A stretch of 12,146 bases of DNA, taken from positions 1 through 12,146 of the forward strand of contig DASXDG010000093.1 in NCBI GenBank assembly GCA_036490795.1, in the 5' to 3' direction. This document shows, piece after piece, positions 1-7,036 of the stretch. Position numbers and translations under genes: made by a program. Within the stretch, counting starts at the first letter, position 1. Every line of letters starts with the position of its first letter. Under the pieces are notes generated by a model. That model was not told the origin of the DNA. It saw nothing but the letters and a program-made list of their open reading frames with translations, and made no database searches. The stretch is from JAFARZ01 sp036490795. GTDB lineage: Bacteria > Actinomycetota > Actinomycetes > Streptosporangiales > Streptosporangiaceae.

Positions 1-112
1 GACAGTTCGCCGCTGCTACGCCCGGCGACCGTCTGAGCGATCTTCATGGCGGCGGGCCATCCGGTGGTAGTCCGACTCGATCGCGGCCGGGTCGGCGCGG
101 TCGGCGCGGTGC

Positions 113-148
113 CACACTGGCCGCTTGCATCACACTGGCCACTTACAT
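113..148. repeat. 18-bp tandem duplication (2 copies)
   Basis: Two adjacent 18-bp units, CACACTGGCCRCTTRCAT, at 113-130 and 131-148 differ only at the two R positions. The next three bases (CAC) begin a third copy. A 9-bp tandem pair, GTCGGCGCG at 91-99 and 100-108, lies just before it. The 18-bp length would keep a reading frame intact, but no gene is supported here. Replication slippage is the simplest origin. Confidence 0.8.
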
Positions 149-200
149 CACGCCGTCACCAGCCGGGCCGGGCGATCTGGCGATTAGCGCGGTATTTATG

Positions 201-251
201 TCCAACACGTAAGAAGAGGCTGCTCACAGCATGGTTTTTTGCCGTGTTGGA
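201..251. other. Inverted repeat around a small hairpin and T6 run
   Basis: TCCAACACG at 201-209 is perfectly complementary to CGTGTTGGA at 243-251. Inside the loop a 4-bp hairpin (GCTG-CTCA-CAGC, 219-230) is followed by six Ts at 235-240. It could be a weak terminator of an upstream plus-strand gene, an attenuator-like switch, or chance. The inner stem is short, so a terminator call is not secure. Confidence 0.4.
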
Positions 252-474
252 GTTATGTTCCGCGTTAATTCACGGCAGTGCGGCGGTACAGGCAGGTGCA
301 CGCCCCGGCGCTGCCGGGCAGCAGTGCGGCCGATAGCGCCGGCAACAGCGAAACGCCGGCCGTCACGACCCCGGCACCCGACCACGGCTCGACCACTGAC
401 CGCCCGCTGTCCACGCGCTGTCCACACGCACCGGCGCGACTGCCGGTCGCGTCACGATCACACTGATCCGCCTC

Positions 475-500
475 ATATAGAACAGTTCTTCCTATAAGAT
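475..500 (+). promoter_or_regulatory. Putative kinase promoter with overlapping palindrome
   Basis: Two -10-like hexamers, TATAGA (476-481) and TATAAG (493-498), lie just upstream of the kinase GTG at 509 in otherwise GC-rich DNA. TATAAG would place transcription start at about 505-509, giving a leaderless or nearly leaderless message. This fits the lack of any purine-rich ribosome binding site before 509. The same stretch holds an inverted repeat, AGAAC-A-GTTCT (479-489), flanked by TATAG and CTATA (476-480 and 492-496), so an operator may overlap the promoter. No convincing -35 hexamer is visible. Confidence 0.45.
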
Positions 501-508
501 CCAGCTTT

Positions 509-2443
509 GTGAATCCGCAGCGGCTGGGGAGCCGCTATCTGCTGCACGACAGACTTGGCCAGGGGGCCATGGGCGTGGTGTGGCGCGGGCAGGACCTGGA
601 GACGGGGGCCTGGGTCGCGATCAAGTTGTTGCGTCCCGACTATGCCTCGAACCCGGCCGCGGTGTCTCGCTTTGTCGGCGAGCGTAACGCACTGGTCAGG
701 TTCCGTCACCCGAATGTGGTCAACCTGCGGGACATGATCGTGGAAGGCGACCGGCTGGCCCTGGTCATGGACCTGATCACCGGCGGCGACCTGGATACGT
801 TCCGGCAGCACGACGGCGGTGCGCTGGGACCGGCCGTCGCGGTGCGGCTCACCGCGCAAATGTGTGACGGCCTCGCCGCCGCGCACGCGGCGGGCATCGT
901 CCACCGCGACCTGAAGCCGTCCAACGTGCTGCTGCAGACGGGGCAGGTCCGGCTCGCGGACTTCGGCATATCCCGGATCACCGGCGAGGCCAGGCGGACC
1001 ACGACCGGCACCGTCATGGGCACCCCCACCTACCTGGCTCCCGAGGCCATCAACGGCGCCGATCCGACGGACGCGTGCGACGTCTACGCGGTCGGCATCA
1101 CGCTGTATGAACTGCTTGACGGTCAGCCGCCGTTCGACGGGCACGTCGTCGCCGTCATGCAGGCACATCTGCAGCGGGACGCCCCGCGGATCTCCAGCAT
1201 CTCCGATCCGCTGTGGGACCTGATCGCCTCCTGCCTGAGCAAGGATCCGGCGGACCGGCCCACGGCGGCCGACCTGGCCGCTTCGCTCAAGGCCCTGCCG
1301 GAGTACGCGGCGGCCGACGCGCTCGCGCCAAGCCCGGTACCGGCCGGGCCGCCGGCCGCTCCGGCGTACACCGTTCCGCAGCTATCCCGGCACAGACCCG
1401 CCGGACTGACCGGCCAACCCCAGGCACAGGCCGCGCCTGCCCAGTCTTTCAGCTGGGCACCGGCCCCCGTACCGGCCCAGTCTCCGGCACCACCCCAGTC
1501 CCTGGCACCAGCGCAGTCGCCAGCACCAAACCAGTCACCAGCGCCCAACCAGTCACCGGTACCGGCAGACTTCACGGTGCTGACCCAGACCGCGCAGGCC
1601 ACCATGTCCCCGCTGCCGCTACAGCACGGGACCGTGCCGCCCGGCCAGCCACCGCACCCCGGCCAGCCACCGCACCCCGGCCAGCCCGGTCCGCTGGCCA
1701 CGCCCGTGCCCGAGCGCTGGCCGCGCAAGCGCCTGCTGGCCGGCCTGGCCGCTCTCGTCCTGGTCATCGCGGTAGCGGGCATCGTCTATGCCACGAGCTT
1801 CTCCGGCAAGAGCACCACCTCGGCGACGGGCGGCGGGCTCACCAGGCCGACGATCGGCGCGGCCACCAGCGCTGGCGCGCCCACCCCTGGCCGCAGCCAT
1901 CGCGGGTCGCCGACAGGCCCCGGCCGCACCGGCGGCTCCTCGCCGAGCGGCACGGCCTCGGCCGCCAAACCCAGCCACTCCGCGGGTCATCCTGGCAAGC
2001 AGCCGACCTCGCCGGCCTCGTCGAAACCGGCTTCGTCGCCTGCGACGAAGCCGACCTCGGCCACGTCCTCCAGCCCGCCTCCCACCGGCACCCCGCCGCC
2101 GAACGCCGTCTGGCAATGCGGTGCGGCGGCCGACGCACCGACCCAGACGATCACCGCGTGCATCCGCGTCGACGACGGCGTGATGCAGATCGAGGGCAAG
2201 CTAACCGGCGTCACGTCGGCCGGCGAATCCATCCAGCTGGGCGTGAAGAGCACGACCTCCACATTCACCTACAGCTTCACCAGCGGTTTCTGCTCGGCCA
2301 CGGCGCCGACGTGCACGACGCCGGCCGTCTCGGTCGCCACCAGCAGCAACGGCTATTACTACGCGACGGCGACCTGGAGTGCCGACGGAACCAAGCAGCC
2401 GGTGTCCGGCTCCTCGCTGCTCATCTACTACGCAGTTCCGTAA
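509..2443 (+). CDS. Receptor-type Ser/Thr protein kinase
   Basis: A membrane-anchored Hanks-type kinase (644 aa) that should phosphorylate Ser/Thr on cytoplasmic proteins in response to an outside signal. Seen: glycine loop GQGAMG (17-22), ATP-binding Lys39 in VAIK, probable helix-C Glu58, catalytic HRDLKPSN (132-139, Asp134), DFG (151-153), a Thr-rich activation loop (T164-T168), and APE (177-179). All residues needed for activity are present. Residues about 270-404 form a Pro/Ala/Gln-rich linker with QSPAPN and PGQPPH repeats. One transmembrane helix spans about 409-428. Outside lies a Ser/Thr/Pro stalk (about 430-530) and a compact C-terminal domain (about 535-644) with four Cys (537, 551, 595, 602) that could form two disulfides; it has no PASTA repeats and I do not recognise its fold. 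The start must be GTG 509: an in-frame TGA at 464 blocks extension, no other usual start lies between, and a later start would cut the glycine loop. No RBS precedes it. The gene stands alone. Confidence 0.93.
   Translation: MNPQRLGSRYLLHDRLGQGAMGVVWRGQDLETGAWVAIKLLRPDYASNPAAVSRFVGERNALVRFRHPNVVNLRDMIVEGDRLALVMDLITGGDLDTFRQHDGGALGPAVAVRLTAQMCDGLAAAHAAGIVHRDLKPSNVLLQTGQVRLADFGISRITGEARRTTTGTVMGTPTYLAPEAINGADPTDACDVYAVGITLYELLDGQPPFDGHVVAVMQAHLQRDAPRISSISDPLWDLIASCLSKDPADRPTAADLAASLKALPEYAAADALAPSPVPAGPPAAPAYTVPQLSRHRPAGLTGQPQAQAAPAQSFSWAPAPVPAQSPAPPQSLAPAQSPAPNQSPAPNQSPVPADFTVLTQTAQATMSPLPLQHGTVPPGQPPHPGQPPHPGQPGPLATPVPERWPRKRLLAGLAALVLVIAVAGIVYATSFSGKSTTSATGGGLTRPTIGAATSAGAPTPGRSHRGSPTGPGRTGGSSPSGTASAAKPSHSAGHPGKQPTSPASSKPASSPATKPTSATSSSPPPTGTPPPNAVWQCGAAADAPTQTITACIRVDDGVMQIEGKLTGVTSAGESIQLGVKSTTSTFTYSFTSGFCSATAPTCTTPAVSVATSSNGYYYATATWSADGTKQPVSGSSLLIYYAVP
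1476..1686 (+). repeat. In-frame repeats in the kinase linker
   Basis: Two families of 18-bp repeats lie in the juxtamembrane linker. At about 1476-1560 degenerate units encode QSPAP followed by N, P or A. At 1641-1676 two identical units encode PGQPPH, and a partial third follows (1677-1686). The 18-bp unit preserves the frame, so copy number can change linker length without breaking the kinase. Proline-rich linkers of this kind are common between actinobacterial kinase domains and their membrane helix. Confidence 0.75.
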
Positions 2444-2485
2444 CGGCTACGCAGTTCCGTAACAGCTACGCAGTTCCGTAACGGC
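2429..2485. repeat. 19-bp tandem repeat, three copies, over the kinase stop codon
   Basis: The unit TACGCAGTTCCGTAACGGC occurs at 2429-2447, 2448-2466 and 2467-2485, with one mismatch (A for G) in the middle copy; a few bases of a fourth copy follow at 2486. The first copy encodes the kinase C-terminus (Tyr-Ala-Val-Pro) and its TAA; the others fill most of the gap to the convergent aminotransferase stop. Each unit contains GTTCCGTAAC, an imperfect palindrome with two mismatches. Nineteen bp is not a codon multiple, so the extra copies lie outside the reading frame. This could be slippage, or a regularly spaced protein-binding array. Confidence 0.9.
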
Positions 2486-2494
2486 TACGCCGCC

Positions 2495-3664
2495 TCAGAG
2501 CAGCGATCCGATCGCCTTCAGCGCGGCCGCGATGTTCTCCACTGAGTTGGCGTAGGAGAACCGCAGGTACCCCTCCCCCTGCGGGCCGAACGCCGTACCC
2601 GACAACGCCGCTACCCCCGCCTCCGCCAGCAGCCGGGTGGCCAGCTCGGTGGATGACATGCCGGTACCCGCGATGTTCGGGAACGCGTAGAAGGCACCCT
2701 GCGGCTCGATGCAACTGACGCCTGGCAGGTCGTTCAGGCCCGCGACGATGAAGTCCCGGCGCCGCCGGAACTCCTCCACCATGGCGGTGACCGCGTCCCA
2801 TGGCCCGTCCAGCGCGGCGATCGCCGCGTACTGGCTGAACGCCGACGTGCACGACACCGAGTTGATCGCCAGCCGGGTGACCGGCTCGACCAGGGCCGGC
2901 GGGAACACGCCGTAACCCAGCCGCCAGCCAGTCATCGCGAACGTCTTGGACCAGCCGTCAAGCAGGATCGTCCGGTCGGCCATGCCGTCGTAATCCAGCA
3001 CGCTCGCGTGCGGTTCCGGACTGTACCGGATGGCCCAGTACACCTCGTCGGAGAGCACGATCAGGTCATGCCGCTGGGCGATCTCCGCGATCGCGGCACA
3101 GTCATCGGCGGTGAGCGCACTGCCACAGGGATTGTGCGGTGAATTCAGAACAAGCAGTCGTGTTCGTTCTGTTATCAGGCTTTCCAGCTCTTCGGTGTCG
3201 ATGCGGAACTGGTTCTCCTCCCGCAGCGGGATCGGGACCGGGGTGGCGCCGGCGAACGCCGTGATCGACTCGTACATGGGGAAACCCGGGTCGGGATAGA
3301 GCACCTCGTCGCCGGGTCCGGCCAGGGCCATGATCGTGTAGAACATGATCGGCTTGGCGCCGGGGGTGATGATGACGCGGTCCGGGCCGATGCCCGGCAT
3401 CCGTCCGGTCCGGTCAAGGAAGGCCGCGACCGATTCGCGCAAAGCGGGGATCCCGGGGGCCGGCACGTAGTGGGTCTGGCCCGCGTGCAGCGCCGATACG
3501 GCGGCTTCGACGATATGCGGGGCGGTGGGAAAGTCGGGTTCGCCGATTTCCAGGTGGATGATCGTGTTTCCGGCCGCTTCGAGGGCTTTGGCGCGAGCAA
3601 GCACTTCGAAGGCTGATTCGGTGCCGAGCAGGTCCATGCGTGCGGCGAGGCGGAAAGCTGTCAT
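2495..3664 (-). CDS. PLP-dependent class I/II aminotransferase
   Basis: A fold-type I aminotransferase (389 aa from the chosen ATG) of the aspartate-aminotransferase superfamily, expected to act in the cytoplasm as a dimer and move an amino group between an amino acid and a 2-oxo acid. Seen: an N-terminal substrate-lid segment EIGEPDF (39-45), NSPHNPCG (174-181) with the PLP-ring Asn178, SDEVYW (205-210) with Asp206 and Tyr209, the Schiff-base lysine K240 in SKTFAMTGWRLGY (239-251), and the carboxylate-binding Arg368 in LRFSYA. Length and motif order are normal. Substrate cannot be read from sequence; aspartate, aromatic and alanine/valine types are all possible. The start at 3664 (MTAFRL) is preferred; ATGs at 3670 and 3673 are in frame and close. 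A TTG at 3739 would overlap the divergent gene and is unlikely. No strong RBS is visible. It is divergent from the ThDP enzyme with a gap of about 50 bp, so the two may be co-regulated. Confidence 0.93.
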   Translation of the reverse strand: MTAFRLAARMDLLGTESAFEVLARAKALEAAGNTIIHLEIGEPDFPTAPHIVEAAVSALHAGQTHYVPAPGIPALRESVAAFLDRTGRMPGIGPDRVIITPGAKPIMFYTIMALAGPGDEVLYPDPGFPMYESITAFAGATPVPIPLREENQFRIDTEELESLITERTRLLVLNSPHNPCGSALTADDCAAIAEIAQRHDLIVLSDEVYWAIRYSPEPHASVLDYDGMADRTILLDGWSKTFAMTGWRLGYGVFPPALVEPVTRLAINSVSCTSAFSQYAAIAALDGPWDAVTAMVEEFRRRRDFIVAGLNDLPGVSCIEPQGAFYAFPNIAGTGMSSTELATRLLAEAGVAALSGTAFGPQGEGYLRFSYANSVENIAAALKAIGSLL

Positions 3665-3700
3665 GATCATCATGGTAGGGACGTGCCTGAAGCGCGGTAA

Positions 3701-3708
3701 GAGGGAGA
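3701..3708 (+). promoter_or_regulatory. Ribosome binding site setting the ThDP-enzyme start
   Basis: GAGGGAGA lies eight bases before ATG 3717 and is the only purine-rich site near it. It supports 3717 as the start although the frame stays open upstream to 3525, where it would run over the divergent aminotransferase. Confidence 0.75.
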
Positions 3709-3716
3709 ACCCCGTA

Positions 3717-6014
3717 ATGCGCGAACTGGATGCCAGCAAGCTTTACCCGGCCGCCGAGGCGGACTTCGCCCGCTACGAGATCGTCAAGGATCTTGTCGAC
3801 GAGTGCATCGACCTTTCGCTCAACTACCGTCAGAGCGGACATCCCGGAGGATCCCGGTCCAAGGTGCACATGATGCTCGGCCTGTTGCTGTCCGGCGCGA
3901 TGCGCTGGGACGTGCTCCGGCCGTGGCGGCGGTTCGGCGACAGGTTCGTGCTGTCCGCCGGGCACACCGTGCCGCTGGTGTACGCGACGCTCGCCGTGCT
4001 GAATGAGGCGATGCGGGCACAGCACGAGGCGACCGGCGATGCACGGTACGCCTTCCCCGACGACGGCCGGTGGGCGCTCACCTGGGAGTGGCTGCTCAAG
4101 CTGCGCCGCCACGGCGGGTTGCCCGGCCACGCCGAGATGGAAGGGCGCACGCTGTTCCTCAAGTTCAACACCGGCCCGTCCGGGCACGGGATGCCGCCTG
4201 CCGCCGGCGAGGCGCTCGCGCTCAAGCTGGCCGGCGCCGGCGAGGTGAAGGTGTTCGTGTTCGAGGGCGAGGGCGGGCTCACCCCCGGTTCCGCGCACGA
4301 GACGAAGAACACCGCGTGGGGTCTCGGCCTGGACAACCTGGTGTTCATGCTCGACTGGAACGACTACGGGATTGACCCGCGCCCGGCATCCAGCGTGGTG
4401 CACGGCGAGCCCGACGACTGGTTCGCGCCGTACGGGTGGCGGGTGATCGGCACCGAATACGGCATGGACTGGGGTCCGGTCATCGAGACGGTGCTGGACG
4501 TGAGCTGCGACACCGGCGGCGGCGTCCCCTCTTTGGCCTGGTTCAAGACGATCAAGGGCCGCGGGTACGGCAAGGAAGGCGCGGCCAGCCACGGCACCCC
4601 ATGGCCGAAGAACTCGGCGGAGTTCTGGGCGATACGCAGGCGGTTCGAGGAAAAGTACGGCGTCACGTACACCGAGGACGACGCGGAGGCGAACTTCGAG
4701 ATCGCGATGGGCGTGCTGCGCCGGGATCCGGAGCTGGTGCGGTGGCTATCGGGCCGGCTGCTGGCGGCCGCCGACTCGGTGCCCGAGTCGATCGAGGGCT
4801 GCGCGCTCGGGGACGGCGCCGTGTTCGGCGACCAGCGGCTGTTCGACGTCACGACGTATCCGGACTCGATGTGGCAAAAGCCCGGTGCCAAGGCGCCGAA
4901 CCGCGCCGGGCTCGGCGCCTGGGGGGCGTACGTGAACTCGCTCGCGGTGCGGGACTACGGCCGGCCGCTGTTCATCGCGGCGTCCGCGGACCTGGCGGAG
5001 TCGACGAACATCGCCGGGTTCGCCAAGGACTTCGACGACGCTCCGGGGACCGGCTGGTACGACAAGGAGACGAACCCGCACGGCGCCCTGCTGCCGACCG
5101 AGATCACCGAGTTCACCAACGCGGGCACGGTCGCCGGGCTGGCGACCGTGAACCTATCCCCCGACCCGTTCAGCGAGTGGGACGGGTTCTGGGGCGCGTG
5201 CTCCACCTACGGGTCGTTCTCCTACCTGAAGTACGGGCCGATGCGGCTGTTCAGCCAGCTCGCGCAGGACTGCGAGCTGCGCACCGGGAAGGTGCTGTGG
5301 ATCGCCGGGCACTCCGGCCCGGAGACGGCCGAGGACTCCCGCACGCACTTCGGCATCTTCGAGATCGGCGTCACCCAGCTGTTCCCGGCCGGGCATGTGA
5401 TCGACCTGCACCCGTGGGAGTACAACGAGGTGCCGGTGCTGCTCGGTACCGCGTTCGGCCTTGACGCGCACGTCGTGGCGCTGCACCTGACCAGGCCGGC
5501 CATCGAGATCCCCGACCGGGAAGCGCTCGGCATCCCGTCGCACTTCGAGGCGGCGCGAGGTGCGTACCTGCTGCGCGACTACCGCGATGACGCGCCTCGC
5601 GGCGGGACCGTGTACGTGCGCGGCACCATGCCGACCCGCAACCTGGTCTCGGTGCTGCCCGACCTGGACCGGCTGGGGCTCAACGTCCGCATCGTGGCGG
5701 CGATCAGCCCGCAGCTGTTCGCGCGGCAACCGTCGTCGTACCGGTCATCGGTGACCGGCTCGGGTGGGCGGCTGGACGCGATGGTGATCACCAACGGCGC
5801 GTTCAAGCTGATGAACGACTGGGCGGACGGGCCGCTGGTCAGGGAGTACTCACTGTCCTCTGACTGGGATGACCGGTGGCGCACCGGCGGGTCGGTGGAC
5901 GAGGTCATCGCCGAGGCGCAGCTGGACGCCGGCTCGATCGCCGCCGCGATCGAGCGTTTCGCCGCCGAGCGCTCCTCCCGCCTGGCCCGCATCCGCGAGG
6001 AACTGGACTCCTGA
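3717..6014 (+). CDS. Transketolase-like ThDP-dependent enzyme
   Basis: A thiamine-diphosphate enzyme of the transketolase superfamily (765 aa), longer than a typical transketolase (about 660-700). Transketolases move a two-carbon ketol unit between sugars; the substrate here is unknown. Seen: SGHPGGSRSKVH (40-51) and FVLSAGHTVPLVY (77-89) match transketolase ThDP-domain motifs, TGPSGHGMPPAAGEALA (152-168) matches the TGP-G-G segment, and a cofactor motif starts at GEG (184-186) and ends at Asn215 in DWNDYGID, a normal 26-31 residue spacing but with Glu replacing the usual Asp of GDG. The pyrimidine-binding half has a SADLAEST segment near 420 and a likely ThDP-activating Glu465 in ITEFTNAGTVAGLA. 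A C-terminal domain follows from about 620. The start is fixed by the RBS at 3701-3708. It ends 25 bp from the convergent peptidase gene. The superfamily is secure; calling it a housekeeping transketolase would not be, since several motifs deviate. Confidence 0.85.
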   Translation: MRELDASKLYPAAEADFARYEIVKDLVDECIDLSLNYRQSGHPGGSRSKVHMMLGLLLSGAMRWDVLRPWRRFGDRFVLSAGHTVPLVYATLAVLNEAMRAQHEATGDARYAFPDDGRWALTWEWLLKLRRHGGLPGHAEMEGRTLFLKFNTGPSGHGMPPAAGEALALKLAGAGEVKVFVFEGEGGLTPGSAHETKNTAWGLGLDNLVFMLDWNDYGIDPRPASSVVHGEPDDWFAPYGWRVIGTEYGMDWGPVIETVLDVSCDTGGGVPSLAWFKTIKGRGYGKEGAASHGTPWPKNSAEFWAIRRRFEEKYGVTYTEDDAEANFEIAMGVLRRDPELVRWLSGRLLAAADSVPESIEGCALGDGAVFGDQRLFDVTTYPDSMWQKPGAKAPNRAGLGAWGAYVNSLAVRDYGRPLFIAASADLAESTNIAGFAKDFDDAPGTGWYDKETNPHGALLPTEITEFTNAGTVAGLATVNLSPDPFSEWDGFWGACSTYGSFSYLKYGPMRLFSQLAQDCELRTGKVLWIAGHSGPETAEDSRTHFGIFEIGVTQLFPAGHVIDLHPWEYNEVPVLLGTAFGLDAHVVALHLTRPAIEIPDREALGIPSHFEAARGAYLLRDYRDDAPRGGTVYVRGTMPTRNLVSVLPDLDRLGLNVRIVAAISPQLFARQPSSYRSSVTGSGGRLDAMVITNGAFKLMNDWADGPLVREYSLSSDWDDRWRTGGSVDEVIAEAQLDAGSIAAAIERFAAERSSRLARIREELDS

Positions 6015-6039
6015 CCGCGACGACGTGACAGCGGCCTGG

Positions 6040-6861
6040 CTAGCTCGCGTGCTCCCAGTACGTCTGGAAGGCACTGCCGCTGCCGGTCAAGCCGCTGATC
6101 GCGGCCTTGACCCGGTCGGCGCTGTCGTCCATCACGAACCTGGTGACCCGCCAGTAGCCGGAGGTGAACGTGCCGCGCTGGACGGCCGCGTCGGTGACCG
6201 AGATGCCGGAGAAGCTGGTGGTGCCGAAGTCGGCGAGCGGGTAGTACGCGGTCTTGGCGGCCACGCTCTTGCCCGGTGATTCGGTGATCACCTCGGCGCT
6301 CGAGTTCGCGCAGGAACGGCCGCCGCAGCGCTCCCACTTGGTGAAGCCCTGGCCGTTGGTGAGGTTGTCGAGGATGAGCCGGTACTCGTGCTTGCTCGCC
6401 ACGTACCAGACCGACACCTGGATCGTGTTGCCCTGGTGGACGGTCAAGCCGGGGTAGACCGGGCCCTTCGGGAACATCTCGTACCAGGCCGCGTACTCCT
6501 CGTGCCCGTTCGCGCACTGGCCCGAGATGCCGTCCTGTTCCACGGTGACGGTGTCCAGGCCCACCCACTCCCCGACCAGGTCGGGGTTCTTCGTGGTGCC
6601 AGAAGTCTTCGCGCAGTTGAGCTTCGGCACCTTGAACGTCGCCTGGACGTAGCGGAACTTGGTGCCCGACGCCACGTAGCCGCCCCAGTTGGGGCTGAAG
6701 TCCGCGAAAGCGGTCCGGGCACTCACGGCGGGTCCGCCGAAGCCGGGTGAACCCGCATGGCCGCCGGCGGCTGACGTCAGTGCGGCTACGGGGATGGCGA
6801 GAGCCAGGACGAAGGGACGGACACGGTGCGCGATCGACACAGCTGGCAGGCCTCTCAGCAT
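6040..6861 (-). CDS. Secreted G1-family (eqolisin-type) peptidase
   Basis: A 273-aa exported protein of the glutamic peptidase family G1 (Pfam peptidase A4), acid-active endopeptidases first known from fungi and also found in actinobacteria. Seen: a signal peptide (about 1-35) with Arg residues, a hydrophobic core (FVLALAIPVAALTSA) and an Ala/Gly-rich cleavage zone; then SPNWGGYV (56-63), the strand YVQATFKVP (71-79), GEWVGLD (97-103), VEQDG (107-111), AWYEMFPKGP (125-134) and SAEVITESP (188-196). By alignment in mind with scytalidoglutamic peptidase, Gln109 and Glu190 are the likely catalytic pair; Glu194 is the alternative Glu. Cys at 83, 116, 179 and 184 could form disulfides. No long propeptide is visible. 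The start ATG 6861 has AAGGTG 14 bases upstream; GTG 6840 has a better-spaced GAGAGG and would still leave a signal peptide. It is monocistronic and convergent with the ThDP-enzyme gene. Confidence 0.85.
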   Translation of the reverse strand: MLRGLPAVSIAHRVRPFVLALAIPVAALTSAAGGHAGSPGFGGPAVSARTAFADFSPNWGGYVASGTKFRYVQATFKVPKLNCAKTSGTTKNPDLVGEWVGLDTVTVEQDGISGQCANGHEEYAAWYEMFPKGPVYPGLTVHQGNTIQVSVWYVASKHEYRLILDNLTNGQGFTKWERCGGRSCANSSAEVITESPGKSVAAKTAYYPLADFGTTSFSGISVTDAAVQRGTFTSGYWRVTRFVMDDSADRVKAAISGLTGSGSAFQTYWEHAS

Positions 6862-6970
6862 TGGACGTTTTCGGGCACCTTGTAGTTTAAGGGAGATATT
6901 GGGTGGTTTTGTCCACTTTCGCGCAATCTGGAACACCGCGACGAGCGCCGGATTCCCGGGACCGGCCGTG

Positions 6971-7016
6971 ATCGTGCGCGTGGCGTTCCGGTTTCCCGGA
7001 ACGCCACGCGCACGAT
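6971..7016 (-). terminator. Perfect 21-bp stem-loop after the exporter operon
   Basis: Arms at 6971-6991 and 6996-7016 are perfectly complementary over 21 bp with a four-base loop. In RNA from the minus strand the loop is GAAA, a stable GNRA tetraloop. It lies 21 bp past the stop of the 96-aa gene and before the peptidase promoter region, the place for a minus-strand terminator. No U-run follows, which is common for actinobacterial terminators. The stem is unusually long and exact for that role, so mRNA 3'-end protection or a small mobile repeat is also possible. Confidence 0.75.
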
Positions 7017-7036
7017 GATGATGAAACGCCTCTCTT

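Larger units (their letters stand above)
1..508. other. Upstream region without a recognised gene
   Basis: No reading frame here matches a family I recognise. On the plus strand one frame is open from the left edge to a TAA at 210-212, and another ends at a TGA at 34-36; either could be the tail of a gene outside the window. On the minus strand an ATG near position 44 would open a frame running off the left edge, but it has no clear ribosome binding site. The stretch holds two short tandem repeats (91-108 and 113-148), an inverted repeat at 201-251 enclosing a T6 run, a spaced 10-bp direct repeat (405-414 and 416-425), and a promoter-like end (475-500). Its AT-rich patch at about 190-275 differs from the GC-rich surroundings and suggests regulatory or decayed DNA rather than coding sequence. 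Confidence 0.5.

Noticed and set aside
46..336. 96-aa plus-strand frame near the left end
   Set aside because: No motif or RBS, it spans the tandem repeats and the stem-loop, and its composition changes abruptly.
473..1168. Long minus-strand frame (231 aa) opposite the kinase
   Set aside because: It lies antisense to the conserved kinase domain and is rich in Arg, Gly and His, as expected of a shadow frame in GC-rich DNA.
1213..2481. 422-aa plus-strand frame overlapping the kinase C-terminal half
   Set aside because: Low-complexity Arg/Ala/Gly/Pro composition with no motif; the kinase frame carries the HRD, DFG and APE motifs, a membrane helix and a sensible stop.
2429..2490. CRISPR-like repeat array
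   Set aside because: The 19-bp units are directly adjacent with no spacers and the first encodes the kinase C-terminus.
3525..3716. N-terminal extension of the ThDP enzyme
   Set aside because: It would overlap the first codons of the divergent aminotransferase and lacks an RBS; a good RBS precedes ATG 3717.
3665..3739. TTG start at 3739 for the aminotransferase
   Set aside because: It would run into the divergent gene and add a non-homologous leader; family similarity begins after ATG 3664.
4436..5464. 342-aa plus-strand frame inside the ThDP-enzyme gene
   Set aside because: Arg-rich off-frame reading of a gene whose own frame carries transketolase motifs throughout.
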